Shown here: positions 16,992-24,989 of the stretch, one piece after another | Position numbering within the stretch: the first letter of the stretch is position 1 | Layout: every line of letters starts with the position of its first letter | NCBI RefSeq assembly: GCF_000820225.1 | Contig: NZ_CDDK01000004.1 | Location: 33,824-97,823 of the forward strand | Origin: Aeromonas veronii bv. veronii | GTDB lineage: Bacteria; Pseudomonadota; Gammaproteobacteria; Enterobacterales; Aeromonadaceae | Length of the DNA: 64,000 nucleotides | Direction: 5' to 3' | Translations under genes and position numbers: made by a program | The notes under the pieces: model-generated | Seen by the model: only the letters and a program-made list of their open reading frames with translations | Databases searched by the model: none | What the model was told of the DNA's origin: nothing

Positions 16992-17786
16992 TCACCCGCT
17001 GATCCCATGCTGGTTTCTTCTCGTGCTGCTGCACCGCTGCTGGAGGCGCGCGCACTCGCCATTGCCGGACGGCTCTCTCCCCTGGATATCCGCTGGCATG
17101 GCGGCCAGTTGGTGGCGCTGTTTGGCCCCAATGGCAGCGGCAAGTCGACCCTGCTCGGGGCGTTGGCGGGGATTTTACCCGCCGATGGCACAGTGCTGCT
17201 GGGGGGGGAAGTGCTTACTGACCTGAGTTGGCCCGAGCTTGCCAAACGGCGCGCCATGCTGCCCCAGCGTCAGCCCCAGCTGTTTCATATTCCGGTGTTT
17301 CAGGTGTTGAGCCTGGGGCTCGATGAGATGGTTGCACCTGCCAGACAGAACGAGGCGATAAATGCATTGTGCGAGGCATTGGAGCTGGAAGCTTTGCTGG
17401 CTCGTGACTTCAGCCGGTTGTCGGGGGGCGAGCAGCAGCGGGTGCTGATTGCCCGCACCCTGCTGCAGGTTTGGCCGAGCCTCAATCCGACCGGCAAGGT
17501 GCTGCTGCTGGACGAGCCGCTGGCGGGGCTCGACCTGCATCACCAGCTGGCGCTATTGCGGTTGCTGAAAACCCTGGCCGCTCAGGGTTTGCTGGTGGTG
17601 CTCGCCATCCACGATATCAATCTGGCCATCGACTGGGCCAACCGCATTCTCTGCCTGCAAGGGGGCGCGGTGGTGCGCGAAGGGGGTGTCGAGCTGGTGG
17701 ATGAGGCGCTGCTGGCGCAGGTATTCCAGATCCGCACCGACCGTATCGAAGCTGCGGGGCGCGTGTGGTTTATGCCCAGTTTGTGA
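16983..17786 (+). CDS. btuD: Vitamin B12 ABC transporter ATPase BtuD
   Basis: BtuD is the ATPase that drives BtuC. The 267-residue protein has Walker A GPNGSGKST at about 48-56, Q-loop in MLPQRQPQ, signature LSGGEQQRVLIARTLLQVWP, Walker B VLLLDEPLAGLD and switch histidine in LAIHDINLAIDWANRI. The segment after the signature and the WPSLNPTGKVLLLDEP stretch are typical of BtuD. The N-terminus is about 15 residues longer than in E. coli, and a later in-frame start cannot be excluded. The ribosome site GAGGCAAG is part of a repeat shared with the end of btuC. Confidence 0.92.
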   Translation: MPMSPADPMLVSSRAAAPLLEARALAIAGRLSPLDIRWHGGQLVALFGPNGSGKSTLLGALAGILPADGTVLLGGEVLTDLSWPELAKRRAMLPQRQPQLFHIPVFQVLSLGLDEMVAPARQNEAINALCEALELEALLARDFSRLSGGEQQRVLIARTLLQVWPSLNPTGKVLLLDEPLAGLDLHHQLALLRLLKTLAAQGLLVVLAIHDINLAIDWANRILCLQGGAVVREGGVELVDEALLAQVFQIRTDRIEAAGRVWFMPSL

Positions 17787-17795
17787 GAAACAAGC

Positions 17796-17826
17796 AAGGC
17801 CCTTGGCGTCAGCCGAGGGCCTTTTT
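17796..17826. terminator. Terminator between btuD and the convergent acetyltransferase
   Basis: AAGGCCCTTGGC/GCCGAGGGCCTT hairpin with a GTCA loop, followed on the plus strand by TTTGAA; read on the minus strand it is followed by GCTTGTTTC. It overlaps the 3' end of the acetyltransferase gene. Confidence 0.75.
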
Positions 17827-18267
17827 GAAGAATACGACTCGCTCCGTTTCGGCAAAGCCGAGTTGTTGGTGCATCTGCTGCGAGTCAAGATTGTCGATGG
17901 CGGCATCGGAGGCCAGTTCCCGGCAACCCAGCTCGCGGCCCCACTGCGCCACCTGAGCGATCAAGGCTTGGGCCACCCCACGCTGGCGCGAGGCCTGTTG
18001 CACATAGACCCCTTCCAGATAGATCACAGGGCTGCTGTTGCAGCCATTCACGTAATCGTGGCGCAGGGCTGCATCGGCAAAGCCTACCGCCTGACTCTGC
18101 TCATCCAGCGCCAGAAAGGGGTTGAGATGTGCATTGGCCAACATCTCAACCCCTTCCTGCAGGTGGGCCGAAAGTGCGTGGTGCGGCCACAGCTGCTGGC
18201 GCAGGGTTGCCCACTGCGCCAGCAGCGTCTCGTCGAGGGGGACTATCTGCCAGCCGATATTTGTCAT
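17809..18267 (-). CDS. GNAT acetyltransferase resembling aminoglycoside 6'-N-acetyltransferase AAC(6')-I
   Basis: The 152-residue protein is a GNAT-fold enzyme that would transfer acetyl from acetyl-CoA to an amine. It keeps segments that I recognise from the AAC(6')-I group: an LWPHH...HLQE stretch near residues 26-37, DYVNGCNSSPVIYLEGVYV near 71-89, the acetyl-CoA loop RQRGVAQAL near 94-102, ELASDAAIDN near 116-125, and HQQLGFAETERVVFFKK at the end. Whether it acts on aminoglycosides is not shown by sequence, because family members also acetylate other amines. It starts only seven bases after the aroH stop, so the two are probably cotranscribed. Confidence 0.8.
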   Translation of the reverse strand: MTNIGWQIVPLDETLLAQWATLRQQLWPHHALSAHLQEGVEMLANAHLNPFLALDEQSQAVGFADAALRHDYVNGCNSSPVIYLEGVYVQQASRQRGVAQALIAQVAQWGRELGCRELASDAAIDNLDSQQMHQQLGFAETERVVFFKKALG

Positions 18268-18273
18268 CGGGGC

Positions 18274-19338
18274 TCAGGCTTGCCGCTTGGCAAGGCGTAC
18301 CAGTGCAGCCTCTGCCAGCATCGCCAGTAGGGTTTCGGTGTCGCTCCATGATAGGCAGGCATCTGTGATGCTCTGGCCAAAGGTGGCGGCGCAGCCGTTC
18401 TCCACATCCTGACGCCCTTCCACCAGGAAGCTTTCGGCCATGATGCCGGCGATGCCGGTACGGCCGCGGCGCAGCTGATCGCAGATATCTTGCGCCACCA
18501 GCAGCTGACGGCGGTGATCCTTCATGCTGTTGCCGTGGCTGAAATCGACCACCAGACGCTCCGGCAGGCCCACATCGGCCAACGCTTCACAGGCTTCATC
18601 GACACTGGCGGTGTCGTAGTTGGGTCGGTGGCCGCCACGCAGGATCACATGACCAAAGGGGTTACCGGCGGTGCGGTAGATGGTCATCTTGCCGTCTTTG
18701 TCCGGCGAATAGAAGATGTGGCTGTGGCGGGCGGCGCGTACCGCATCGATGGCGATGCGGGTATTGCCGTCGGTGCCGTTCTTGAAGCCGACCGGGCAGG
18801 AGAGGGCCGAAGCCATCTCGCGGTGTACCTGGGATTCGGTGGTGCGAGCGCCGATAGCGCCCCAGGTGATGAGGTCGGCAATATACTGGCCGGTCACCAT
18901 ATCGAGGAATTCGGTGGCGGTGGGCATGCCGATCTCGTTGATGTCGACCAGCAGTTTGCGCGCCAGTTTCAGCCCTTCGTTGACATCGAAACTGCCATCA
19001 AGGCGCGGGTCATTGATCAGCCCTTTCCAGCCGACGATGGTGCGCGGCTTCTCGAAGTAGGTGCGCATCACGATGCAGAGGCTCTCTTTATACTGCTCGC
19101 GCAGGGCGTTGAGGCGCTGGGCATACTCGCGAGCAGCAGCGGGATCATGGATAGAGCAGGGGCCGACAATGACCAGCAGGCGCTGATCGTCTCCGGCCAG
19201 AATGGCTTCCACTTCGCGACGGGCATCCAGCAGATTCTGGGCAATGGTATCGGTAATCGGAAACGCGTGTGCAAGCTCGCTCGGAGTGATCAGTGACTCC
19301 AGGCGACGGGTGCGCAATTCATCTGTGTGAATGGACAT
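18274..19338 (-). CDS. aroH: 3-deoxy-7-phosphoheptulonate (DAHP) synthase, AroH type
   Basis: The enzyme joins phosphoenolpyruvate and erythrose 4-phosphate in the first step of the shikimate pathway. The 354-residue sequence shows VGPCSIHD, RTYFEKPRTIVGWKGLINDP, GARTTESQVHREMASALSCPVGFKNGTDG and VVDFSHGNSMKDHRRQ. TDELRTRRLESLITPSELA at the start and MPTATEFLDMVTGQYIADL are closest, from memory, to the tryptophan-regulated AroH isoenzyme. The ATG at 19338 follows TTGAG; a longer frame to 19407 is not supported. No clear TrpR operator was seen upstream. It is divergent from dgkA and leads the acetyltransferase gene. A second isoenzyme, AroF, is encoded at 34982. Confidence 0.93.
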   Translation of the reverse strand: MSIHTDELRTRRLESLITPSELAHAFPITDTIAQNLLDARREVEAILAGDDQRLLVIVGPCSIHDPAAAREYAQRLNALREQYKESLCIVMRTYFEKPRTIVGWKGLINDPRLDGSFDVNEGLKLARKLLVDINEIGMPTATEFLDMVTGQYIADLITWGAIGARTTESQVHREMASALSCPVGFKNGTDGNTRIAIDAVRAARHSHIFYSPDKDGKMTIYRTAGNPFGHVILRGGHRPNYDTASVDEACEALADVGLPERLVVDFSHGNSMKDHRRQLLVAQDICDQLRRGRTGIAGIMAESFLVEGRQDVENGCAATFGQSITDACLSWSDTETLLAMLAEAALVRLAKRQA

Positions 19339-19482
19339 ACAACTCAAGTCTCGAGTGGGTGGTGTCAGCCGCAAGGGGCGAAAAAGCAAAGAGATAAAAT
19401 AAAGCAAAAGTCCCCTGATTGAAACCTTGGGGGGCTCTGATAGGATGTGAGGCCAAAATCGATTCCAAATGAGGTAGATAGC

Positions 19483-19863
19483 GTGGCAAAGCCAGGGGCA
19501 ACCGGGGTCACCCGCATCATCAACGCAACCGGTTACAGCATGAAGGGGCTCAAGTCAGCCTGGATTAACGAGGCGGCTTTTCGGCAGGAGCTGATGCTGA
19601 TCCTGTTGCTGATGCCACTTGCCTTCTGGCTGGGGGATTCTCTCAACCAGATCCTGCTGCTTATCGTCATCAGCTGGCTGGTGGTGATCGTCGAGATCCT
19701 CAACTCCGCCATCGAAGCTGTGGTAGACAGGGTTGGCTCCGAGCATCATGAGCTCTCCGGTCGTGCCAAGGATTTGGGCTCTGCCGCCGTCTTTATCGCG
19801 TTGGCCCTCAATGCCCTGGTGTGGGGCGCGCTGGTAGGCCGCAACCTGTTGGGGTGGTGGTAA
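19483..19863 (+). CDS. dgkA: Diacylglycerol kinase DgkA
   Basis: DgkA is a small trimeric inner-membrane kinase that recycles diacylglycerol, made during osmoregulated periplasmic glucan synthesis, to phosphatidic acid. The 126-residue product has an N-terminal amphipathic part and three transmembrane helices. Family signatures are GYSMKGLKSAWINEAAFRQE near residues 17-36 and VEILNSAIEAVVDRVG near 68-83, which holds the catalytic glutamate. The GTG at 19483 follows GAGGTAG and gives a length close to the E. coli protein (122). It is divergent from aroH, 144 bases apart. Confidence 0.93.
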   Translation: MAKPGATGVTRIINATGYSMKGLKSAWINEAAFRQELMLILLLMPLAFWLGDSLNQILLLIVISWLVVIVEILNSAIEAVVDRVGSEHHELSGRAKDLGSAAVFIALALNALVWGALVGRNLLGWW

Positions 19864-19899
19864 GCCATCACGCTGCTTTGAGGTTCTGCTTCATACAAA

Positions 19900-19926
19900 A
19901 GCCCGTCATCACGACGGGCTTTTTGC
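19900..19926. terminator. Bidirectional terminator between dgkA and serA
   Basis: AGCCCGTC/GACGGGCT hairpin with an ATCAC loop, followed by TTTTT on the plus strand and TTTTGT on the minus strand; it sits between the converging genes. Confidence 0.85.
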
Positions 19927-19944
19927 TGCGCAGATAAGGGGCTA

Positions 19945-21177
19945 TCAGTGGAGGATGCGGGCACGGATGGTGCCGTTGATCTCCTTGAGCTTGGCGAGCG
20001 CCTTCTCGCTGTGCTCGGTCTCCACGTCGATCACCACGTAACCGATATGGCTGCTGGTCTGCAGGTATTGACCGGCGATGTTGATCCCCTCTTCGGCGAA
20101 GATCTGGTTGATCTGGTTCATCACGCCCGGCTGGTTGCGGTGAATGTGCAGCAGGCGGCTGGAGCCCTTGTGGCCCGGCAGCGACACTTCCGGGAAGTTG
20201 ACGGCGGAGAGGGTGGAGCCGTTGTCGGAGTATTTGACCAGCTTGTTGGCTACTTCCAGCCCGATGTTCTCCTGCGCCTCATGGGTGGTGCCACCGATGT
20301 GCGGGGTCAGGATGACGTTCTCCAGCCCACGCAGCGGGCTTTGGAACTCCTCGTCATTGGACTTGGGCTCGACCGGGAAGACGTCGATGGCGGCGCCGGC
20401 AATATGGCCGCTTTTGATGACGTCAGCCAGCGCATCGATATCCACCACGGTACCGCGGGCGGCGTTGATGAAGATGGCGCCCGGTTTCATCATCCGCAGC
20501 TGCTCGGCTCCGATCATGTTCTTGGTGGAGGCGGTCTCCGGTACGTGCAGGCTGATGACGTCAGACATATTCAGCAGCTCGACCATGCTTGGCACCTGGA
20601 TGGCGTTGCCCAGCGAGAGCTTGTTCTCGATATCGTAGTAATAAACCTTCATGCCGATGCTTTCGGCGATGATGCCAAGCTGGGTACCGATGTGGCCGTA
20701 GCCGATGATGCCGAGCTTCTTGCCGCGCGCTTCCACCGAGCGGTTGGCCAGTTTTTCCCACACGCCGCGATGGCACTTGGCGTTTTTCTCGGGGATGCCG
20801 CGCAGCAGCAGCAGGATCTCGCCCAGTACCAGCTCGGCGACCGAACGGGTGTTGGAGAAGGGTGCGTTGAAGACCGGAATACCGCGGACCTGGGCCGCTT
20901 CCAGCTCGACCTGGTTGGTACCGATGCAGAAGCAGCCGATGGCGACCAGCTTGTTGGCGGCGTCGAGGACTTTCTCGGTGATCTGGGTGCGGGAGCGCAG
21001 CCCGATGAAATGGACGTCGCGGATCTGCTCGATCAGCTCCTCTTCGGAGAGCGAGGTCTTGAGATACTCCACACTGGTGTAACCTGCGGCACGAAAGGTC
21101 TCTACGGTGTTGGGGTGAACCCCCTCCAGCAGCAGAACCTTGATTTTATCCTTGTCCAACGAAAACTTGGCAGTCAT
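19945..21177 (-). CDS. serA: D-3-phosphoglycerate dehydrogenase SerA
   Basis: SerA oxidises 3-phosphoglycerate with NAD+ in the first step of serine synthesis and is inhibited by serine. The 410-residue protein equals the E. coli length. The NAD-binding GIIGYGHIGTQLG lies near residues 157-169. The catalytic arginine is in NAARGTVVD, the glutamate in DVFPVEP and the histidine in LTPHIGGTTHEAQ. A C-terminal ACT domain (about 339-410) with IHRNQPGVMNQINQIF and INIAGQYLQT binds serine. The ATG at 21177 was chosen for its ribosome site AGGGATCGTC and family length. It lies next to rpiA and fau as in E. coli. Confidence 0.97.
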   Translation of the reverse strand: MTAKFSLDKDKIKVLLLEGVHPNTVETFRAAGYTSVEYLKTSLSEEELIEQIRDVHFIGLRSRTQITEKVLDAANKLVAIGCFCIGTNQVELEAAQVRGIPVFNAPFSNTRSVAELVLGEILLLLRGIPEKNAKCHRGVWEKLANRSVEARGKKLGIIGYGHIGTQLGIIAESIGMKVYYYDIENKLSLGNAIQVPSMVELLNMSDVISLHVPETASTKNMIGAEQLRMMKPGAIFINAARGTVVDIDALADVIKSGHIAGAAIDVFPVEPKSNDEEFQSPLRGLENVILTPHIGGTTHEAQENIGLEVANKLVKYSDNGSTLSAVNFPEVSLPGHKGSSRLLHIHRNQPGVMNQINQIFAEEGINIAGQYLQTSSHIGYVVIDVETEHSEKALAKLKEINGTIRARILH

Positions 21178-21491
21178 GACGATCCCTCTGTATGTGCAAA
21201 CGTAAGTGCAGATTTGGTGTGCGAAGAAAACCGTAAAGTAGCAAAAACGTTTGGGAGAGGGAATATTTGTGACGAAAGTCAAATTCTTTGAAGTTATCAA
21301 CGAATGTTGTAAACATCCGTATGCAACTTGTTGAGGGATAAATAAAAACGGCGCCATCAGGCGCCGTCATTCATTCACAGTGCAATGTTTGGGTCATATC
21401 CCATCCCGGGGCTCAATCAACGCCGCTGCTGCGTCAGAGGTGGCAGAGTGGCGCTGGCGTGCGAGGGAGGATTGTGCTGCCGGTGTCGGGA
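21178..21491. other. serA-rpiA intergenic region
   Basis: About 310 bases upstream of serA on the minus strand. It has the rpiA terminator at 21341-21367 and the serA promoter region at about 21180-21330, which is AT-richer than its flanks. The interval 21370-21491 shows no frame, RNA or repeat I can identify. Confidence 0.5.
21341..21367 (-). terminator. Rho-independent terminator downstream of rpiA
   Basis: ACGGCGCC/GGCGCCGT hairpin (21348-21367) with a four-base loop, followed on the minus strand by TTTTATT. It is 125 bases past the rpiA stop. Confidence 0.85.
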
Positions 21492-22145
21492 TTACTGGGT
21501 AATCACGCCGTCCGGCGTACCGATCAGGACCACATCGGCGCCGCGCGCGGCGAAAAGGCCGTTGGTGACCACGCCAACAATGGCGTTCAATCGCACTTCC
21601 AACGCCTTGGCGTCGGTAATGGCCATGCCTTTCACATCCAGAATGTGGTTGCCGTTGTCGGTGACGACCCCTTCACGCCACACCGGGTTGCCACCCAGTT
21701 TGCGGATTTCGCGGGCCACGTATTCGCGGGCCATCGGGATCACTTCCACCGGCAGCGGGAACTGGCCCAGCACGTCGACGGTCTTGGTGTTGTCGATGAT
21801 GCAGATGAACTTGTCAGCGACGGCGGCAACGATCTTCTCGCGGGTCAGGGCTGCGCCACCGCCCTTGATCATGTCGCGGGTTGCGTTGATCTCGTCGGCG
21901 CCATCCACATAGACGGAGAGGGCGTCGATCTCGTTGAGATCATATACGGTGATGCCGAAGCCCTTGAGGCGCTCGGTAGAGGCCACGGAGCTGGATACCG
22001 CCCCCTTGATCTCGTCCTTCATGGTCGCCAGCGCGTCGATAAAGTGGTTGACGGTAGAGCCGGTGCCCACCCCGACGATGGTGCCGGGAACCACATACTT
22101 GAGCGCAGCCCAACCGGCCGCCTTCTTCATTTCATCTTGAGTCAT
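21492..22145 (-). CDS. rpiA: Ribose-5-phosphate isomerase A
   Basis: RpiA interconverts ribose 5-phosphate and ribulose 5-phosphate in the non-oxidative pentose phosphate pathway. At 217 residues it is close to the E. coli length of 219. Conserved segments are [16 protein letters not shown] near 25-40, DGADEIN near 80-86, [14 protein letters not shown] near 93-106 (catalytic glutamate) and PVEVIPMA. The start [15 protein letters not shown] matches the family N-terminus and follows AAGGAACG. The gene lies upstream of serA on the same strand, separated by a terminator. Confidence 0.97.
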   Translation of the reverse strand: MTQDEMKKAAGWAALKYVVPGTIVGVGTGSTVNHFIDALATMKDEIKGAVSSSVASTERLKGFGITVYDLNEIDALSVYVDGADEINATRDMIKGGGAALTREKIVAAVADKFICIIDNTKTVDVLGQFPLPVEVIPMAREYVAREIRKLGGNPVWREGVVTDNGNHILDVKGMAITDAKALEVRLNAIVGVVTNGLFAARGADVVLIGTPDGVITQ

Positions 22146-22306
22146 GATCGTTCCTTAAGAAAAAAGCGGGCGCATTATATCCAACCCGGTACCCCGTCGC
22201 GACCTTGTTGCTCACGTTCCGGGGCAAAAAGAGGGACTTTGTAAATCGTTTGCCTGTTTATTCTGCGTTTGCGCGCACAAAGCAGGGGCTGCCTGCCAAA
22301 AACAGC

Positions 22307-22903
22307 TTATTCAAAGCGCCAGCAGTGGCTCGGGGTGATGATCTGGGGCAGCGGCACATCCCACTCCTCTTGCGGGACCGCATCCACCTGCTGGCAGTCG
22401 TGGGCAATGCCGAGCGGCTTGGGGCCCAGCTTGTGCTCATGCCAGATGGCGAGAGTGCGATCGTAGTAGCCGCCCCCCATGCCAAGACGATTGCCCTGGG
22501 CATCGAAGGCGACCAGCGGGGTGCAGATAAGATCGAGCGTGCTGTGGGGCACCACCTGCAGGATATCCAGCTCCGGCTCTTCGATGCCGTAGCGGTTTCG
22601 CACCATGGGGCTGGTGGCTGTGTAGCGCAAAAAGAGCAGGTGACCCGGGGTAAAGGGGTGGAGCACCGGCAGGTAGACCTCTTTGTGCTGGGCCCACAGC
22701 CAATGGATGGTGGGCAAGGGATTGATCTCCCCATCATTGGCCAGATAGAGGGCAATGCGTTTGGCGGCGAGGATCTCGGGGTGTTGCTTGAACTGGGCCA
22801 GCAGCTGTTGGGCCGCCGCCTGCTGCTCGGCCGGACTCAGATTTTTGCGGCGTTGACGAACCAGTTGGCGCAGGGATTGACGTTCGGGTTGGGACTCATG
22901 CAT
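22307..22903 (-). CDS. fau: 5-formyltetrahydrofolate cyclo-ligase
   Basis: The enzyme converts 5-formyltetrahydrofolate to 5,10-methenyltetrahydrofolate using ATP, returning a storage folate to the active pool. The 198-residue sequence has the N-terminal RRKNLSP stretch with the phosphate-binding basic residues, and the signature RLGMGGGYYDRTLA near residues 137-150, followed by GIAHDCQQVDAVPQEEWDVPL. The order serA-rpiA-fau matches E. coli, where the gene (ygfA) follows the 6S RNA gene ssrS. I could not identify a convincing 6S RNA upstream here. Confidence 0.93.
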   Translation of the reverse strand: MHESQPERQSLRQLVRQRRKNLSPAEQQAAAQQLLAQFKQHPEILAAKRIALYLANDGEINPLPTIHWLWAQHKEVYLPVLHPFTPGHLLFLRYTATSPMVRNRYGIEEPELDILQVVPHSTLDLICTPLVAFDAQGNRLGMGGGYYDRTLAIWHEHKLGPKPLGIAHDCQQVDAVPQEEWDVPLPQIITPSHCWRFE

Positions 22904-23054
22904 GGGGAACCTCTGGTATAGCTGCGCATCGATGGCTTGAACGCGCTCTACCTTAGCACATTCACTCTTGACGTTAAGGGGGGCAGGGAAACCCCGTCCC
23001 GGACGGCTGATGCCCGGAACGGTGGGATAAATGCTGGCTGATCCGTTAGTGAGT

Positions 23055-23083
23055 CAACAAGGGCCAGGGTGTGGCCCCTGTTG
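23055..23083 (-). terminator. Hairpin downstream of the antiporter gene
   Basis: CAACAAGGGCCA/TGGCCCCTGTTG pairs at 11 of 12 positions with a GGGTG loop. No T-run follows on either strand. Its place, just beyond the duplicated gene tail, suggests a former terminator or mRNA end. Confidence 0.45.
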
Positions 23084-23112
23084 ATGGCATGTCGGCGCGC
23101 CAGCCTCTGGTC

Positions 23113-23203
23113 TGTTACTTGTCAGCTTTGCCGCGCATCTGGTGCTTCACGAACACGGCAATCAGCGCCGCCACCGCGAGGCTAATCCTGTGTAGAAACG
23201 CAT
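23113..23203 (-). pseudogene. Remnant copy of the NhaC-family antiporter 3' end
   Basis: This piece repeats the end of the intact gene that stops at 23217. The last 21 codons plus stop (66 bases) differ at seven sites from the intact copy, yet all seven changes are synonymous and the encoded LAVAALIAVFVKHQMRGK tail is unchanged. Upstream of that, homology continues for about 25 bases with a two-base insertion that breaks the frame. The pattern points to a leftover end of a second, diverged allele or tandem paralogue rather than fresh duplication. Confidence 0.75.
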
Positions 23204-23216
23204 GGACGTTATCCTG

Positions 23217-24551
23217 TTACTTGTCAGCCTTGCCGCGCATCTGGTGCTTCACAAACACTGCAATGAGTGCCGCTACAGCGAGTGCCATCGGGTAGAAACT
23301 CATGCTCACTACCGCCAACGGCGACAGGGCGAAGATGGATCCCAGCAGCAGCGCCTGTGCTCCCCAGGGGATCAGACCCTGTACCACGCAGGAGAAGATA
23401 TCGAGCATGGAGGCGGCGCGGCGCGGGGTGACACCGTGGTGTTCGGCCAGATCCCTGGCTACCTTGCTGGCGACGATAATGGCCACCGTGTTGTTGGCGG
23501 TGCAGAGGTTGGTGAGGCTCACTACCCCGGCGATGCCGAGCTCGGCCGCTTTCTCGTTCTGTTCACCATTGTGCTCGCGAGTGAAACGGGCAATCAGGGC
23601 GCTGATGCGCTCGCTGATCCATGCCAGTCCACCCTGACGTTCCATCAGGGCGCCGAGGCCGCCGATCAGCATGGAGAGCAGGAAGATCTCCTGCATGCCG
23701 GTAAAGCCCTGATAGATATCCTTGCTGAACTGACCGATGGCGTAGCCGTTGATCATGCCTACCACTCCAGCGGCCAGAATGCCGATCCCCAGCACCACAA
23801 ACACATTCACTCCGGCGAGCGCCAGCCCCAGGATCAGCAGATAAGGCATCACCTTGAACAGCTCGATAGCGCTGCCGTTGGCAGGGGATTCACCCACTGA
23901 GCCCAGGGTCAGATAGAGCAGGATCACCGCGATGGCAGCTGGGGCCGCAATCTTGAAGTTTTCGCGGAACTTATCCTTCATCTCGCACCCCTGACTGCGG
24001 GTGGCTGCTATGGTGGTGTCGGAGATGATGGAGAGGTTATCGCCAAACATGGCGCCGGAGAGAATGGTGCCTGCCATCAGTACCGGATCGATACCGGCCG
24101 CCTGCGCCACGCCCAGCGCGACCGGCGCCACGGCACCTATGGTGCCCATGGAGGTGCCCATAGCGGTAGCAATAAAGGCAGAGATGAGGAACAGCCCGGG
24201 CAACAGCGCCCAGCCGGGGATGAGCGACAGACCCAGCGCCACGGTGGCATCAACGCCGCCGGTGGCCTTGGCCACGCTGGCAAAGGCGCCCGCCAGCAGA
24301 TAGATAAGGCACATCGCCATGATATTGCTGTGGCCAACCCCCTTGAAGAAGGTCTCCAGATTGCTGTTGAAGCTCTCTTTGCCAAGCAGCAGGGCCAGCA
24401 TCACGGCAGGCAGGGCTGCAACCGGAGCGGGCAGCTGATAGAAGGCGAATTCGACCCCCTGCAGGGTCAGCCAGGTACCGGTACCGATAAAGAGTGCGAG
24501 AAAAACCAGAAGTGGCAACAAGGCCCTGGCACTGGGTTGGATCTGGATCAT
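23217..24551 (-). CDS. NhaC-family Na+/H+ antiporter
   Basis: The 444-residue protein has about eleven hydrophobic segments and belongs to the NhaC/arginine-ornithine-type ion transporter superfamily. Distinctive segments are ATAMGTSMGTIGAVAPVALGVAQAAG near 130-155, SGAMFGDNLSIISDTTIAATRSQGCEM near 167-193, and ANNTVAIIVASKVARDLAEHHGVTPRRAASMLDIFSCVVQGLIPWGAQ near 350-400. Related proteins exchange Na+ for H+, malate or lactate, so the exact substrate is uncertain. The ATG at 24551 follows GAGGAACAC. A truncated copy of the last codons lies just downstream. Confidence 0.88.
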   Translation of the reverse strand: MIQIQPSARALLPLLVFLALFIGTGTWLTLQGVEFAFYQLPAPVAALPAVMLALLLGKESFNSNLETFFKGVGHSNIMAMCLIYLLAGAFASVAKATGGVDATVALGLSLIPGWALLPGLFLISAFIATAMGTSMGTIGAVAPVALGVAQAAGIDPVLMAGTILSGAMFGDNLSIISDTTIAATRSQGCEMKDKFRENFKIAAPAAIAVILLYLTLGSVGESPANGSAIELFKVMPYLLILGLALAGVNVFVVLGIGILAAGVVGMINGYAIGQFSKDIYQGFTGMQEIFLLSMLIGGLGALMERQGGLAWISERISALIARFTREHNGEQNEKAAELGIAGVVSLTNLCTANNTVAIIVASKVARDLAEHHGVTPRRAASMLDIFSCVVQGLIPWGAQALLLGSIFALSPLAVVSMSFYPMALAVAALIAVFVKHQMRGKADK

Positions 24552-24989
24552 GTGTTCCTCTGAAATTGAACAATGACCTCCTGTCATAAACTGCTTTGTA
24601 CCTGTATCGGATAGGGATAGGGGGAAAACAGGGCGGGCATCCTGCCGCATTGGGGTGCCCACAGTAGTGAGTCAACATCGCCTGGTCAAGATAGACGTCC
24701 AGATGGATAGGTGTTTTTGTTTGATGATTCTGGTGTTATTGAGATATCCAAAGAATATTCGGAAAAAGCAGTTAGTGCTGTTTATTGTTCATTACTGTTC
24801 TGGCGCAGTCAGCGGGTATCTGGGGGTATCGCGTGCCTTTAATAAGGAGAGAGGTAAACGATAAGATCTCTGCATGCCATCTTGGGGCTCTCTCCCGCTG
24901 CCAAACGTCAGCCGCACCTCTCTCTATCTCTACGTGAGCATGGTACGGATATTTCCAGAACGCGTGGACACAAGACCTGGGCTGTGTGG
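24552..24989. other. Intergenic region upstream of the antiporter gene
   Basis: About 440 bases between two minus-strand genes. The part at 24700-24810 is AT-rich and may carry the antiporter promoter. A 69-codon plus-strand frame (24655-24864) has no ribosome site or family likeness, and I do not call it a gene. No RNA or repeat was recognised. Confidence 0.5.

Larger units (their letters stand above)
22904..23216. other. fau upstream region with duplicated antiporter tail
   Basis: The 313-base interval holds the fau promoter region, a strong hairpin (23055-23083) and a second copy of the 3' end of the neighbouring antiporter gene (23113-23203). In many gammaproteobacteria the 6S RNA gene lies at this place, but the sequence does not show a recognisable one. 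Confidence 0.5.

Noticed and set aside
22904-23100. 6S RNA (ssrS) upstream of fau
   Set aside because: The place fits E. coli synteny, and CACATTCACTCTTGA resembles part of 6S RNA, but that match is on the opposite strand and the closing stem and central bubble cannot be built.
24655-24864. 69-codon plus-strand frame upstream of the antiporter
   Set aside because: No ribosome site, no family likeness and an AT-rich composition like a promoter region.
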